Of a stretch of 64,000 nt of DNA, positions 9,032-18,459 are shown one piece after another (within the stretch, counting starts at the first letter, position 1; every line of letters starts with the position of its first letter). The notes under the pieces were generated by a model. It was not told the DNA's origin. It made no database searches and was given only the letters and a program-made list of their open reading frames with translations. Origin of the DNA: an uncultured Pseudomonadales bacterium (lineage in GTDB: Bacteria; Pseudomonadota; Gammaproteobacteria; Pseudomonadales; Pseudohongiellaceae); assembly GCA_943789485.1 (NCBI GenBank), contig CALSUH010000017.1:1-64000 (forward strand). Direction: 5' to 3'. A program made the position numbers and the translations under genes.

Positions 9032-9184
9032 ATGAAAGGCCTCTCTTTCTTTAAAAAACTAGTTTTTTCCCTGGCGGCTGCAGTATTAGCTGTACTGCTT
9101 GTGCAGAGTAATGTCTTGGCACAGGATCATCCCGCAGTAGGAGACGAGCATGAAGATCATGGGGTAGGAGCCAATCCTCACTAG
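9032..9184 (+). CDS. Small secreted His/Asp-rich peptide, unknown function
   Basis: I do not recognise this protein. From ATG at 9032, six bases after an AAGGA ribosome site, it encodes 50 residues: a Lys-containing N-terminus (MKGLSFFKK), a hydrophobic Sec signal helix and cleavage likely after VLA, leaving a mature peptide of about 19 residues ending in HPAVGDEHEDHGVGANPH. That tail has four His and several acidic residues, suggesting (inference only) metal binding. Two further in-frame starts lie upstream (8981 and 9017). The clear ribosome site and signal peptide support a real gene; the lack of a known family keeps confidence moderate. Confidence 0.5.
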   Translation: MKGLSFFKKLVFSLAAAVLAVLLVQSNVLAQDHPAVGDEHEDHGVGANPH

Positions 9185-9283
9185 GTAGAACCTAAACAGG
9201 CGTGGTTCATTTGCTTCCCCGCGATAAAGCTATTACCGCTATACCCCGAGCGCAGACTCCAGCATTTTTCTTCTGTTAAAAAC

Positions 9284-9315
9284 CACAGGCTTCAGCACGG
9301 GAATAGAAGCCTGTG
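9284..9315. promoter_or_regulatory. Inverted repeat in the nadA upstream region
   Basis: Arms CACAGGCTTC (9284-9293) and GAAGCCTGTG (9306-9315) are perfect 10-base complements with a 12-base loop, ending 37 bases before the nadA ATG. There is no T-run, so it is not a standard terminator; it may be an operator or an mRNA leader hairpin. Confidence 0.5.
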
Positions 9316-9352
9316 ATAAACTGGCCCTTGTTATTATTCGTAGTTGGCGACA

Positions 9353-10444
9353 ATGAATCAGATCATTTCAAGTGAATCCTCCACGGCGCTATCCGCCGAC
9401 ACTGTGCTGGTGCGTAAGTATCTAGACCGTGCCGTTCGTCCCGCTGTTCTGGATGAAGAAACTCAAAAAACCTATAAAGCCAATATCACGCAACTGATGC
9501 GGCAGAAGAATGCGCGCTTGGTTGCTCACTACTATACCGATGCGGTACTGCAAGACCTGGCAGAGGAAAGTGGCGGTTTTGTAGGCGATAGCTTAGAAAT
9601 GGCACGTTTTGGTAGAGACTGCGATGCCGAAATCCTTATTGTTGCCGGTGTGAAATTCATGGGCGAATCGGCGAAGATTCTTAGCCCTGAAAAAACTGTA
9701 CTGATGCCTACTCTAGAGGCGACGTGCTCTTTGGACATCGCCTGCCCAATCGACAAATTCTCTGCCTTTTGCGATCAGCATTCAGAGCGAACGGTAGTCG
9801 TTTATGCGAATACGTCGGCTGCCGTGAAGGCACGAGCCGACTGGGTGGTTACCTCCAGCATCGCCTTAGATGTAGTCGAGCACTTGATGGAGCAGGGTAA
9901 GAAGGTGCTGTGGGCTCCCGATAAGCACCTTGGTTCTTATATTCAGAAGACTACTGGCGCCGATATGTTGCTGTGGGATGCCGCCTGTATAGTCCATGAG
10001 GAGTTTAAGGTGCGAGGCCTTGCGGATATGCGCAAGCTTTATCCTAATGCAGCAATACTCGCGCATCCAGAATCGCCTAGTGCGGTATTAGAAATGGCCG
10101 ATGTAGTCGGCTCCACTACTCAGATTATCAATGCGGCGAAGCAGTCTGAGAAATCAGAGATTATTGTGGCCACCGATCAGGGTATTTTTCACAAATTGCA
10201 GCAGGTAGCGCCTGAGAAAAAATTTATAATCGCGCCAACAGCGGGCGTTGAAGCAAGTTGCCGCAGTTGTGCGCAATGTCCATGGATGGGAATGAACTCA
10301 TTGGAAAGCCTGTACGGCTCTCTGCAAGAGTCTAGCAATGAGGTATGTGTCGATTCAGCGCTGGCTACTCAGGCAATGATCCCGCTGCAGAGGATGTTAG
10401 ATTTTGCCGTGAACAATCAACTTAAGGTGCGTGGAAAAGCCTAG
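9353..10444 (+). CDS. nadA: Quinolinate synthase NadA
   Basis: NadA condenses iminoaspartate with dihydroxyacetone phosphate to quinolinate in de novo NAD synthesis and carries a 4Fe-4S cluster. Landmarks: [14 protein letters not shown], the cluster Cys regions [17 protein letters not shown] and [13 protein letters not shown] near the C-terminus. Length about 363 residues, the long gammaproteobacterial form. Start chosen at ATG 9353; TTG at 9344 is possible. It is convergent with bepA, an order also seen in Pseudomonas. Confidence 0.95.
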   Translation: MNQIISSESSTALSADTVLVRKYLDRAVRPAVLDEETQKTYKANITQLMRQKNARLVAHYYTDAVLQDLAEESGGFVGDSLEMARFGRDCDAEILIVAGVKFMGESAKILSPEKTVLMPTLEATCSLDIACPIDKFSAFCDQHSERTVVVYANTSAAVKARADWVVTSSIALDVVEHLMEQGKKVLWAPDKHLGSYIQKTTGADMLLWDAACIVHEEFKVRGLADMRKLYPNAAILAHPESPSAVLEMADVVGSTTQIINAAKQSEKSEIIVATDQGIFHKLQQVAPEKKFIIAPTAGVEASCRSCAQCPWMGMNSLESLYGSLQESSNEVCVDSALATQAMIPLQRMLDFAVNNQLKVRGKA

Positions 10445-10478
10445 GTGGATACCTGACTAGCACTGGTATTTTGCTAGC

Positions 10479-11927
10479 TTAGACATTTTGCTGCAATCTT
10501 TCGATCTCTTGAATTTTCTGTCTTAGGCGCGCCTCTTCAGCAGGTGCGATGCCATTGTCACTCTCTATTTTCAAGGCCGAGCGCAATTGCTGCCGTGCTC
10601 TTTGATAGTCTCCTAGAAGGCGAAAATACTCCGCTCTTGCCTGGTGTACCTGGCTGATATTACCAGCCTGGCCGTGAGTCTCGGCGAGCTTGAACCAGAG
10701 TTGAAAGTCGTTGGGTCGGGAAAGGCTGTGTCGCTCCATGACCTGGGAGGCAGTGGTGTATGAGCGTGCTGCTATCAGGGCGTCAACATAGGCTATCGTA
10801 AGCGGATTATTGCCCGGGTTTATAGCAAGATGACGCTGCAGAAATTCAATTGCCTGACCTGGCTCATTCTGTTCAGTAAGAATTTCAGCCAGAGTTACCG
10901 CATAGCTTATACGATTCGGGTCCTTCTCCAGGAGTGGTTCAAGAGTAGCACTGGCTTGTGCAAACTGTTGATTCTCGTAATAGGCGATTGCGAGAGAATA
11001 GCGGTTCGCATCGCGTGTAAATTCACTTGTGCTGTATTCAAAAAGGCGCTCATGTTCAAGCACGAGGTCTGCCTTGTTGGCCGCGTAGTGGCCGACCACG
11101 CGGGCACGGACGATCTGGTATTCGAGGCTGGCGTTGTATTGCTTCTGTGGGTAGCGGCTCGCTCTGCCACGGCTACCTGAGACACGAGATTCCGTTAGAG
11201 GGTGCGAGAGAAGAAACTCCGGTGGTTGGCGCCCAAACCGATTGATCGCCAGTAGCCTCTCGAATAGTGTTGACATGCCATCGGGGTCGAAGCCGGCGCG
11301 GTACATCACATCTTGGCCGACTCGATCAGCCTCGGTTTCATTGCTTCTGCTGAAGCGAAGTTGATTCTCGAGTGCGCGGCCCTGAACCGCCGACACAGCG
11401 GCGGTGCCGTGGCTGACATCTGAGGTCGCCATAATGATTACGCTAGCTAACAACGCCGCCATGCCGGGTATTCTTGCAGCCTGGGCCTCATCGATTCCAC
11501 GTGCAAAATGACGTTGGCTCACGTGAGCGATTTCGTGAGCCATGACTGAGGCAAATTCCGCCTCTGACTGCGCGTTGAGGAATAGGCCGGTATTCACGCC
11601 AATAATGCCACCGGGTGCGGCAAAGGCATTTAGTGCCTCGCTGTCGATGATTATAAAGGAGAGGCGATGGTCCTGCAGTTGGCTTCTGGAAGCTAGCTTA
11701 TAGGTTACGTTCTCAAGGTAGGCATTGAGCAGTGGGTCGGAAATTGTTGGCGCACCACGGCGAATATTGCTGAGAAACTGTTGTCCCATAGCATATTCCT
11801 GCTCAATCGAGACGGTCCCAGAGATACGATCTCCGAGGCTGGGTAGGGCAGGCTGGGCTGACAGCAAACTAGGGACAATCGCTGAGAGTAACAGCACTAG
11901 GAATTTTTTGAGGCAACTGGTGTGCAT
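10479..11927 (-). CDS. bepA: BepA-type M48 metalloprotease/chaperone with TPR domain
   Basis: BepA is a periplasmic zinc protease and chaperone that helps or clears outer-membrane proteins such as LptD during assembly by the BAM complex. Start at ATG 11927 gives a signal peptide (MHTSCLKKFLVLLLSAIV… cleaved after LSA). The zinc motif HEIAH lies in VMAHEIAHVSQRH and the third ligand in ETEADRVG. After the protease domain, from about residue 280, come TPR repeats (SYAVTLAEILTEQNEPGQA and others). About 482 residues, normal. An in-frame extension to 11999 has no signal-peptide logic. Confidence 0.93.
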   Translation of the reverse strand: MHTSCLKKFLVLLLSAIVPSLLSAQPALPSLGDRISGTVSIEQEYAMGQQFLSNIRRGAPTISDPLLNAYLENVTYKLASRSQLQDHRLSFIIIDSEALNAFAAPGGIIGVNTGLFLNAQSEAEFASVMAHEIAHVSQRHFARGIDEAQAARIPGMAALLASVIIMATSDVSHGTAAVSAVQGRALENQLRFSRSNETEADRVGQDVMYRAGFDPDGMSTLFERLLAINRFGRQPPEFLLSHPLTESRVSGSRGRASRYPQKQYNASLEYQIVRARVVGHYAANKADLVLEHERLFEYSTSEFTRDANRYSLAIAYYENQQFAQASATLEPLLEKDPNRISYAVTLAEILTEQNEPGQAIEFLQRHLAINPGNNPLTIAYVDALIAARSYTTASQVMERHSLSRPNDFQLWFKLAETHGQAGNISQVHQARAEYFRLLGDYQRARQQLRSALKIESDNGIAPAEEARLRQKIQEIERLQQNV

Positions 11928-12055
11928 AATTTCCACTAATAATACGCTAAATTCGAGATTAACATAATTAACTCGTCGTTTTGAGTAACTTTCGATCAAT
12001 ATTTAGACGATATCTTTCATGGTGTTTAGCCCGCATAGCTTGATAAAATGCAGGG

Positions 12056-12289
12056 ATGGAGATAAGCGCCGATATAGAGATAGATCTGAGTGGCTTGCAG
12101 TGCCCAATGCCGCTGCTGAAGGCTAAACTGGCTCTGAATAGCATGGATTCCGCTCAGGTTTTGAAGGTGGTTGCCACAGATCCGAGTTCGGAGAAAGATT
12201 TTTATATGTTTGTTAATCAAACTGATCACCAAATTCTGGATTTCCAGAAAGATGATAGCGCCTATTTTTACTGGATTAAGAAGGGTTAG
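12056..12289 (+). CDS. TusA/SirA-family sulfur-carrier-like protein
   Basis: A 77-residue protein with the family motif LSGLQCPMPLLKAK, the Cys being the sulfur-carrying residue in TusA relatives. TusA-type proteins pass persulfide sulfur to tRNA thiolation, molybdenum cofactor or respiratory enzymes. The position next to bepA, with nadA beyond, matches that of the Pseudomonas aeruginosa TusA-like gene linked to molybdenum homeostasis rather than the tRNA-thiolation TusA; this orthology is inferred from context. Confidence 0.9.
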   Translation: MEISADIEIDLSGLQCPMPLLKAKLALNSMDSAQVLKVVATDPSSEKDFYMFVNQTDHQILDFQKDDSAYFYWIKKG

Positions 12290-12437
12290 GGAGTCTCTGA
12301 TCAAGTCTCCGACCACTCGGGACTCTGGCCGCACCCTTTTGGGGCGCTCTAGCGCGCGGCCCGTCTTTACTAAGATCCGCACAGAGCGGCCATGGACTTA
12401 ATCAGAGGCTTCTGCAGCCTACTGGAGACATCTCGAA

Positions 12438-13530
12438 ATGAAGAGGTTGGTTAACGATTTCTTCGATCGTTATTTTCACGACGAAGAATCTATCATTCTT
12501 ATGCTGCTGCTGAGCGTGGGCCTAGTGGCACTGCTGTTGTTCGGTGGTGTTTTGGCGCCGCTGATTACGGCAATCATCATTGCCTACCTGATGCAGGGTC
12601 TAGTCGAAATTCTGCTGCGCCAGGGCCTTTCATCGCGGATTTCTTTTGTTCTCGTCTACGCTGTATTTATTGGTGTATTCCTGTCGATGCTGTTGTTTCT
12701 TCTTCCTTCGGCCTGGAATCAGCTGCGCCGATTGATGAATGAGTTACCCAATCTGATTAGTCAGTGGCAAGCATCCCTGTTATTGCTGCCCGAGAATTAT
12801 CCGAATCTCGTTTCCGAGCAGCAAATTCGTGAGTTTATCAATGGCGTGCAGGGTGAGCTGGGAGGGTATGGCCAATCAGTGCTGGAATATTCTTTGGCGA
12901 GTATCCCGAGCATCATTTCCTGGATCGTGTTTATAGTCTTAGTTCCTATACTTGTCTATTTCGTCATGAAAGATAAGTCAGATTTAATCAACTGGGCAGG
13001 TAATTTTCTGCCGCGTAATCGCCCCTTGATGAATCGAATCTGGTTAGAGATGGATCAGCAGATTTCAAATTATATTCGTGGCAAGGTGCTTGAAATTTTC
13101 ATCGTCGGCTGCGTGAGTTATCTCATGTTTGTTATATTGGGCATTAATTATGCCTTGCTACTTTCGGTGTTAGTGGGACTTTCGGTGATCGTTCCCTATA
13201 TCGGCGCGACAGTAGTAACTATCCCGGTGGGCCGCAGTAGCCTATGTACAGTGGGGAATTGGCAGTGAATTCTATACGGCTCTCGTGGCCTATGGCGTGC
13301 TGCAGTTGGTAGATGGCAATGTGTTGGTACCGGTCATCTTCTCCGAGGCGGTTAACTTGCATCCGGTCGCGATTATTGCTGCCGTTCTTGTTTTTGGAGG
13401 AATTTGGGGGCTAGCAGGGGTGTTCTTTGCCATACCGCTGGCGACTCTAGTTAAAGCTATCATTAATGCTTGGCCGAATACGATTCAGCCGGGCGCAGAG
13501 TCCCCGGAGCAAGAAGGCGGTGCTGCCTAG
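12438..13530 (+). CDS. perM: AI-2E/PerM family permease (one apparent frameshift)
   Basis: A multi-pass inner-membrane protein of the PerM/AI-2E transporter family; the substrate is unknown. Hydrophobic helices are visible at about residues 20-55, 68-90, 155-180, 215-260 and near the C-terminus ([20 protein letters not shown]). The frame breaks in a GGG run near 13229-13231: [13 protein letters not shown] must be followed by [20 protein letters not shown], which is present in the next frame if one base is removed. Combined length about 363 residues, normal for the family. The break is probably a sequence error. Placed between the tusA-like gene and dapA. Confidence 0.88.
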
Positions 13531-13606
13531 CGGCGTCGTGACTCCTTTGGTCGATGTCCTTTTGCTGTGCTAAAATTCGCAGCTTCAATTTTGTACTGGT
13601 ATTACC

Positions 13607-14494
13607 ATGCTTGATCAAATACGCGGCAGTATTGTTGCTATAGTTACGCCGATGCAGCCTGACGGATCGCTAGATATGTTCGGTCTGGATACGCTACTCG
13701 AATGGCATATCGCATCGGGTACGAACGCCGTAGTTATCGTTGGTACTACTGGTGAGTCTGCCACCCTCAGCACCGATGAACATTGCGATCTGGTCGCTCA
13801 TTGTGTAACTCAGGTTAATGGAAGAATCCCGGTAATAGCCGGCACCGGCTCAAATAATACGGCAGAAGCACTCTATTTCACCGAGTCTGCAAAGAAGAAT
13901 GGCGCAGATGCTGCGCTATTGGTTACGCCTTATTATAATAGGCCTTCACAGGAAGGCCTGTATCAACATTTTAAGCTCATAGCGCAGGGCGTGGATATTC
14001 CGCAAATCCTCTACAATGTGCCGGGCCGCACCGCATGTGATTTGCAGCTGGCCACAGTTAAGCGGCTTGCCGAACTCGATAACATCAGAGCAATTAAAGA
14101 TGCCAGTGGTGATTTGGCGCGGGGATTGGAATTAATTGAACACTGCGGTGAGAAACTTTCTATTTATAGTGGGGAAGATGCGCTTAGTCTGCCCTTGATA
14201 TTGGCCGGAGCCGATGGGACCATTTCCGTTACCGCGAATGTGGCGCCGGAATTGATGTCACAGATGTGTGCTCATGCCCTGGCAGGCAATGCGATGGAGG
14301 CGAGCGCGGTAGATAAAAAGTTAGAGCTACTGCACCAGGCTCTATTTTTGGAGGCGAACCCAGTCCCAGTGAAGTGGGCTTTGCAAGCGATGGGCAAGAT
14401 AGACAGCGGAATAAGATTGCCACTTGTGGAACTTGATGCGCAATATCACGTCAAAGTTCGGAAAGCCCTCGCGCAAGCGGACATAGATGCCTGA
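13607..14494 (+). CDS. dapA: 4-hydroxy-tetrahydrodipicolinate synthase DapA
   Basis: First committed enzyme of lysine and diaminopimelate synthesis, condensing pyruvate with aspartate semialdehyde. Visible: VGTTGESATL near residue 46, the active-site Tyr in ILYNVPGRTACDL, and the Schiff-base Lys in IRAIKDASGD near residue 161. Length 295 residues. Start ATG at 13607. It lies directly before bamC, a linkage conserved in gammaproteobacteria (usually followed by purC, which is missing here). Confidence 0.97.
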   Translation: MLDQIRGSIVAIVTPMQPDGSLDMFGLDTLLEWHIASGTNAVVIVGTTGESATLSTDEHCDLVAHCVTQVNGRIPVIAGTGSNNTAEALYFTESAKKNGADAALLVTPYYNRPSQEGLYQHFKLIAQGVDIPQILYNVPGRTACDLQLATVKRLAELDNIRAIKDASGDLARGLELIEHCGEKLSIYSGEDALSLPLILAGADGTISVTANVAPELMSQMCAHALAGNAMEASAVDKKLELLHQALFLEANPVPVKWALQAMGKIDSGIRLPLVELDAQYHVKVRKALAQADIDA

Positions 14495-14545
14495 TGTTTG
14501 GGATTGGTTATAGTGATGAAGAAGGTAATACAGGAATCCAGTTGC

Positions 14546-15601
14546 ATGTCTAAACCCCTAACAATCCTCAGCCTAGCGATGTTGCTGAGCGGCTGTAACT
14601 ATCTTGCCGGCGACAATGGACCATTTCGTGATCGCGGGGATGATTACATGGAGGCTCCGGTATTGCCTCTGATGGCTATTCCTGATGAGCTGGATAGCTA
14701 CACGCTAGATGAACTGTATGTCATTCCAGCGTTGATCTCTTTTTCTGCGTTGCCCTTCAATGAAATTCCTCTGCCTAAGCCTATTGAAACCAATGGCAGA
14801 GAAGGCGTAATCATACAAAACCTAAACGAAATAAGCTGGATAGTCTTGGATGCTACACCGGGGCAGGTATGGCCGTTGGTGCGAGATTACTGGACACAGC
14901 TGGAGGTGATTTTAGAACACGAAGAGCCAGGCGCAGGCATCATGGAAACCTCTTGGCTGGAGGTTGATAGCAATTTAGAGACCCGACATAAATACCGCAT
15001 CACGATAGAGCCAGGTCTACATTCCGGTTATTCAGAGATCTACGTGATTCATATGGAAAGCTCAAGGAGTGAGCCGGCGCCACTGGTGACAACCTGGCCG
15101 GAGACGTCTGTATCGGAAGACCGCGAGCGCCAAATTCTTGATAGCCTTTCACAATACCTAGCCGATAGAAACGATGTTTATCAGGCCTCGTCAGCCAGTC
15201 TTCTTGCGGGTAGCATCGAAGCTGAGAGAAAAGCAAATATAGTTGATGACGGGCAGGGCCAGCAAGTATTGCAGCTTCGCCTCAGTTACAGGCGTGCGTG
15301 GGTGTTGGTCCGCTCAGCACTAGACGAAGCGGGAGTAACTATTCTGGAGAATGACCGAGACTTAGCTTTTCTGAATGTACGCTTCTCTGGTGCTAGCGTA
15401 GATGAAGATGAGCCCGGATTCATCGGCAGGCTGTTCACTCGCAACGATGAGGAAAGCGCAGCTATAGAGCAGGACTTCAGCGTCCGACTTGTTGACGAGG
15501 ACGGTGTCGTCACAGTAACTGCTGAACCATTGGAGTCGGCCGATGATCTGTCTGATCTTACTGCCGAGTTACTGCTCGTTATCAATAATAATTTGTCCTA
15601 A
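14546..15601 (+). CDS. bamC: Outer membrane protein assembly factor BamC
   Basis: BamC is a lipoprotein of the BAM complex that inserts beta-barrel proteins in the outer membrane. From ATG 14546 (AGGAA nine bases upstream) the protein begins MSKPLTILSLAMLLSGC, a lipobox with the acylated Cys at residue 17. Then an unstructured N-terminal stretch and two helix-grip domains (about 105-190 and 245-350). In-frame starts at 14498 and 14516 would lengthen the signal peptide. About 351 residues. Identification rests on the lipobox, length, domain pattern and position behind dapA. Confidence 0.85.
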   Translation: MSKPLTILSLAMLLSGCNYLAGDNGPFRDRGDDYMEAPVLPLMAIPDELDSYTLDELYVIPALISFSALPFNEIPLPKPIETNGREGVIIQNLNEISWIVLDATPGQVWPLVRDYWTQLEVILEHEEPGAGIMETSWLEVDSNLETRHKYRITIEPGLHSGYSEIYVIHMESSRSEPAPLVTTWPETSVSEDRERQILDSLSQYLADRNDVYQASSASLLAGSIEAERKANIVDDGQGQQVLQLRLSYRRAWVLVRSALDEAGVTILENDRDLAFLNVRFSGASVDEDEPGFIGRLFTRNDEESAAIEQDFSVRLVDEDGVVTVTAEPLESADDLSDLTAELLLVINNNLS

Positions 15602-15687
15602 AGCGGCGCAGCCGATGTATTGCTGTGTGACAACGTTCGTTTCGCCGCAGCAAAGCGGTATAGGCCGCTCACTTTAATGCGAGAATT

Positions 15688-17070
15688 ATGAATTCCCCAG
15701 TTGTTATCGCCCTCGCTGCTTTAGCTGTCACGTTGATAGTCATCCTTGTTTGGGCCTTGCGTCAGTCACAGCGGCTTAAACTGGCGGAACTGTCGTTGCG
15801 AGAAAAGCTGCTCGCTAGGGAAAATGAGTTAAGCAGCGCGATACAATCTTGGAATAATTCAGATAATCAAAATGCATCATTTAGACAAGAGCTACAAGCA
15901 CTGCGAGAAACTAAAGCCAGGCTAGAGACTAGTTTGGAATTAGAGCGGAAACAGCACGGCGAAAAGCTGACCCTGCTTAACGAATCTAAAGAACAGCTAA
16001 CTGTGGCGTTTAAGAATATTGCGAACGAAATATTCGACGATAAGAGCAAGAAACTAGTCGACAACAACAAGGAAAGTCTGGCTACTGTTTTAAGCCCTCT
16101 GCAAGATAAAATTCGTCAGTTTGAGAAGCGAGTAGAGGACACCTACGATAAAGAATCCCAACAGCGATTCTCACTGGCGCGAGAAATTAAGCAGTTGCAA
16201 CAGATGAATACCCAGATCAGTGAGGACGCGGTGAATCTCACCAACGCCTTGAAGGGTGATAACAAGGCGCAGGGGAACTGGGGAGAAATGATTCTCGAGA
16301 CTCTGTTGGAAAACTCCGGTCTAGTTAAGGGTAGGGAATACGAAGTGCAGGTGAGCCTGCAGTCGACAGAGGGAGGCAAGTTCCAACCTGACGTTGTTGT
16401 TCACCTGCCTGAGTCGCGGGATATCATTATCGACTCTAAAGTATCGCTTAAGGCTTGGGATGCTTACTGCTCAACAGACGATGTAGATGAGAAGGCAGGT
16501 TTTCTGAAGCAGCATGTTCAGTCTGTGCGTAGCCATGTTAAAGGGTTGTCGGGCAAGGACTATCAGAATCTTGCGGGTATCAGTACTCTAGATTATGTAT
16601 TCTTGTTCATGCCAATAGATGCCGCCTACTCAGTCGCGATTCAGAGCGATCCGGGCTTGTCTCAGTATGCGTTTGAGAAGAACATCGTCTTCGTTAGTCC
16701 GACAATGTTACTAACCACATTGAAGCTGGCGCAGAACCTTTGGCGCCTGGATCAGCAAAATCGCAATGCCGTAGAAATCGCTGAAAAGGCAGGCGCTTTG
16801 TATGACAAGTTCGTAAACTTTGTCGGGGACCTAGAAGATGTCGGTGCGAGAATCGACTCGAGCAAGAAGAGCTATGAAAATGCGCACAAAAAGCTTCGAT
16901 CCGGTACGGGAAATTTAATACGCCGTGTAGAGGATCTCAAAACCTTAGGAGCGAAGACCTCCAAGAAGCTTGAGCGCGAAGCGCTAGCCGAAGAAGAACC
17001 TTCTAGCAAAGAATTGAAGGGTGTAACAGCTGATGCCAAGAAAGAGTTGCCTGACAAGGCTCGGCACTAA
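15688..17070 (+). CDS. rmuC: DNA recombination protein RmuC
   Basis: RmuC-family proteins limit inversions at short inverted repeats and contain a predicted nuclease-like domain. An N-terminal membrane helix (about residues 5-24, VIALAALAVTLIVILVWAL) is followed by a coiled coil to about 170 and the RmuC core: KAQGNWGEMILETLLENSGL, QPDVVVHLPESRDIIIDSK and YVFLFMPIDAAYSVAI. A charged C-terminal tail ends at residue 460. It stands where purC follows bamC in other species. Confidence 0.94.
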   Translation: MNSPVVIALAALAVTLIVILVWALRQSQRLKLAELSLREKLLARENELSSAIQSWNNSDNQNASFRQELQALRETKARLETSLELERKQHGEKLTLLNESKEQLTVAFKNIANEIFDDKSKKLVDNNKESLATVLSPLQDKIRQFEKRVEDTYDKESQQRFSLAREIKQLQQMNTQISEDAVNLTNALKGDNKAQGNWGEMILETLLENSGLVKGREYEVQVSLQSTEGGKFQPDVVVHLPESRDIIIDSKVSLKAWDAYCSTDDVDEKAGFLKQHVQSVRSHVKGLSGKDYQNLAGISTLDYVFLFMPIDAAYSVAIQSDPGLSQYAFEKNIVFVSPTMLLTTLKLAQNLWRLDQQNRNAVEIAEKAGALYDKFVNFVGDLEDVGARIDSSKKSYENAHKKLRSGTGNLIRRVEDLKTLGAKTSKKLEREALAEEEPSSKELKGVTADAKKELPDKARH

Positions 17071-17135
17071 TACCCGGTAAGCCTCTGCGTCAATTCGTTA
17101 ACGTTCTCTCAAGCCAACTTAGTTTTTCAATACCT

Positions 17136-17741
17136 ATGCTCACTGAAATAACACATTTTCTTGCTTGCCCTACACCGGATGCCTGGCTGCAAGAAGCGCT
17201 TTTACATCAGGATCTATTGCTCATCGATCACGCTAACTGTGAAAAGAAAGCGGCGGCCACAGCGATGAACCTTATGTACCGGCATACAAATAAGCCGGAT
17301 TTGTTAAAGAAGATGTCGCAGTTGGCTCGTGAGGAGTTGCTGCACTTTCAGCAGGTCGTCGAAATAATGCAGCTCACAGGTGTCGAGTACGTGCGGTTAA
17401 GTCCTTCACGCTACGCGGCAGGCTTACGTGAGTTAATAGCCAAGGAAGAAAGGCAGCAGCTGATTGATACCTTGATCGTAGGCGCCTTTATTGAGGCGCG
17501 TTCTGCTGAAAGATTCGCGAAATTAGCGCCGCTTCTAGGTAGTGATCTACAGAAGTTCTACCGTAGCTTGCTTAAATCTGAGGCACGGCATTTCGAGGAT
17601 TATCTTGCGCTAGCCAGGCAATATTCCGATAAAGATATAGGGCTAAAACTTGAGGAGGTTGCTGCCGAAGAAGGCCGCCTCGTCTTAGAGCCTGACGAGG
17701 AATTTCGTTTCCACAGTGGCCCGCCGGCTCTGCATCGTTAG
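17136..17741 (+). CDS. miaE: tRNA 2-methylthio-N6-isopentenyl adenosine hydroxylase MiaE
   Basis: MiaE is a non-haem di-iron mono-oxygenase hydroxylating the isopentenyl chain of ms2i6A37 in tRNA. The ferritin-like four-helix bundle holds the iron ligands seen as Glu in ANCEKKAAATAM, EELLHFQQV, Glu in AFIEARSAERF and EARHFEDY. Length 201 residues, typical. No clear ribosome site before ATG 17136. Its stop overlaps the convergent LRR lipoprotein gene by four bases. Confidence 0.93.
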   Translation: MLTEITHFLACPTPDAWLQEALLHQDLLLIDHANCEKKAAATAMNLMYRHTNKPDLLKKMSQLAREELLHFQQVVEIMQLTGVEYVRLSPSRYAAGLRELIAKEERQQLIDTLIVGAFIEARSAERFAKLAPLLGSDLQKFYRSLLKSEARHFEDYLALARQYSDKDIGLKLEEVAAEEGRLVLEPDEEFRFHSGPPALHR

Positions 17742-18280
17742 TCCTGGCAGTTTGCCGGCTTGCTCAAGTTACTTCCCAGTCTCTGTTCCAAAGAAAGAAG
17801 TTGCTGGCAGGGTATGTTGTCGTTACCGACTAGATTGACTGAGGTGAGGTTAGTCATGCTCAGAAGAGGGCTGATGTCGAGAACCGCGTTGTTCGTAAGG
17901 TTCAGGCCGCCGAGCAACCTTAGCCCCACTAGGGGTGACACGTCTCTTATGAGGTTGTTATTCAGATCCAAAAAGCGCAATTGAGTCAGCTGTTCAATGT
18001 TTCCCAGCGTCTCTACCTGTGAATTGCCACACGACAGTACACGCAACAACCCTGCATTCTGCGTGCTTTGCTGCTGCATCGCGATATTGACGCAACCCTG
18101 AAGGTCAGGGTCGGCTAGTTCACCGCTAAATAGCCGTCCTGTAGGGTCGAACACTGCCTGATTATTCACCGACACCGTATAGTTCGAAGAACAGGCGGAT
18201 AGCAAAAGCAGTAGAGTCGCAGCTAGCAGTTTTGCTGCGCAAAATGCGCTATTTACTATCAGTTTGAGACGATTTTTCAT
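17738..18280 (-). CDS. Leucine-rich-repeat lipoprotein, unknown function
   Basis: From ATG 18280 the protein has a signal peptide ending in the lipobox LSAC, so it is probably an outer-membrane lipoprotein of about 180 residues. The middle carries three LRR units of the SDS22/internalin type (LTQLRFLDLNNNLIRDVSPL, LLGGLNLTNNAVLDISPL, LTSVNLVGNDNIPC). Cys residues flank the repeats. LRR proteins bind other proteins; the partner here is unknown. Starting further upstream at 18328 would bury the signal peptide. Convergent overlap with miaE. Confidence 0.85.
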   Translation of the reverse strand: MKNRLKLIVNSAFCAAKLLAATLLLLLSACSSNYTVSVNNQAVFDPTGRLFSGELADPDLQGCVNIAMQQQSTQNAGLLRVLSCGNSQVETLGNIEQLTQLRFLDLNNNLIRDVSPLVGLRLLGGLNLTNNAVLDISPLLSMTNLTSVNLVGNDNIPCQQLLSLEQRLGSNLSKPANCQD

Positions 18281-18459
18281 GTTTGGCGTGGCGTCGGAAA
18301 TATTGCGAAAATGTGCTTGAATACACACTGTTTGCGATTCGTTTTACCCGCCATAGGCTGGTATTTTCTGGGCATCCCAGTTAGTATGCGAAAGTTTTGT
18401 CGCTGACAGGATTGAACCCCTTATCCTGGCAATTGTCCAATGAATCTAAGGAATTTAGC

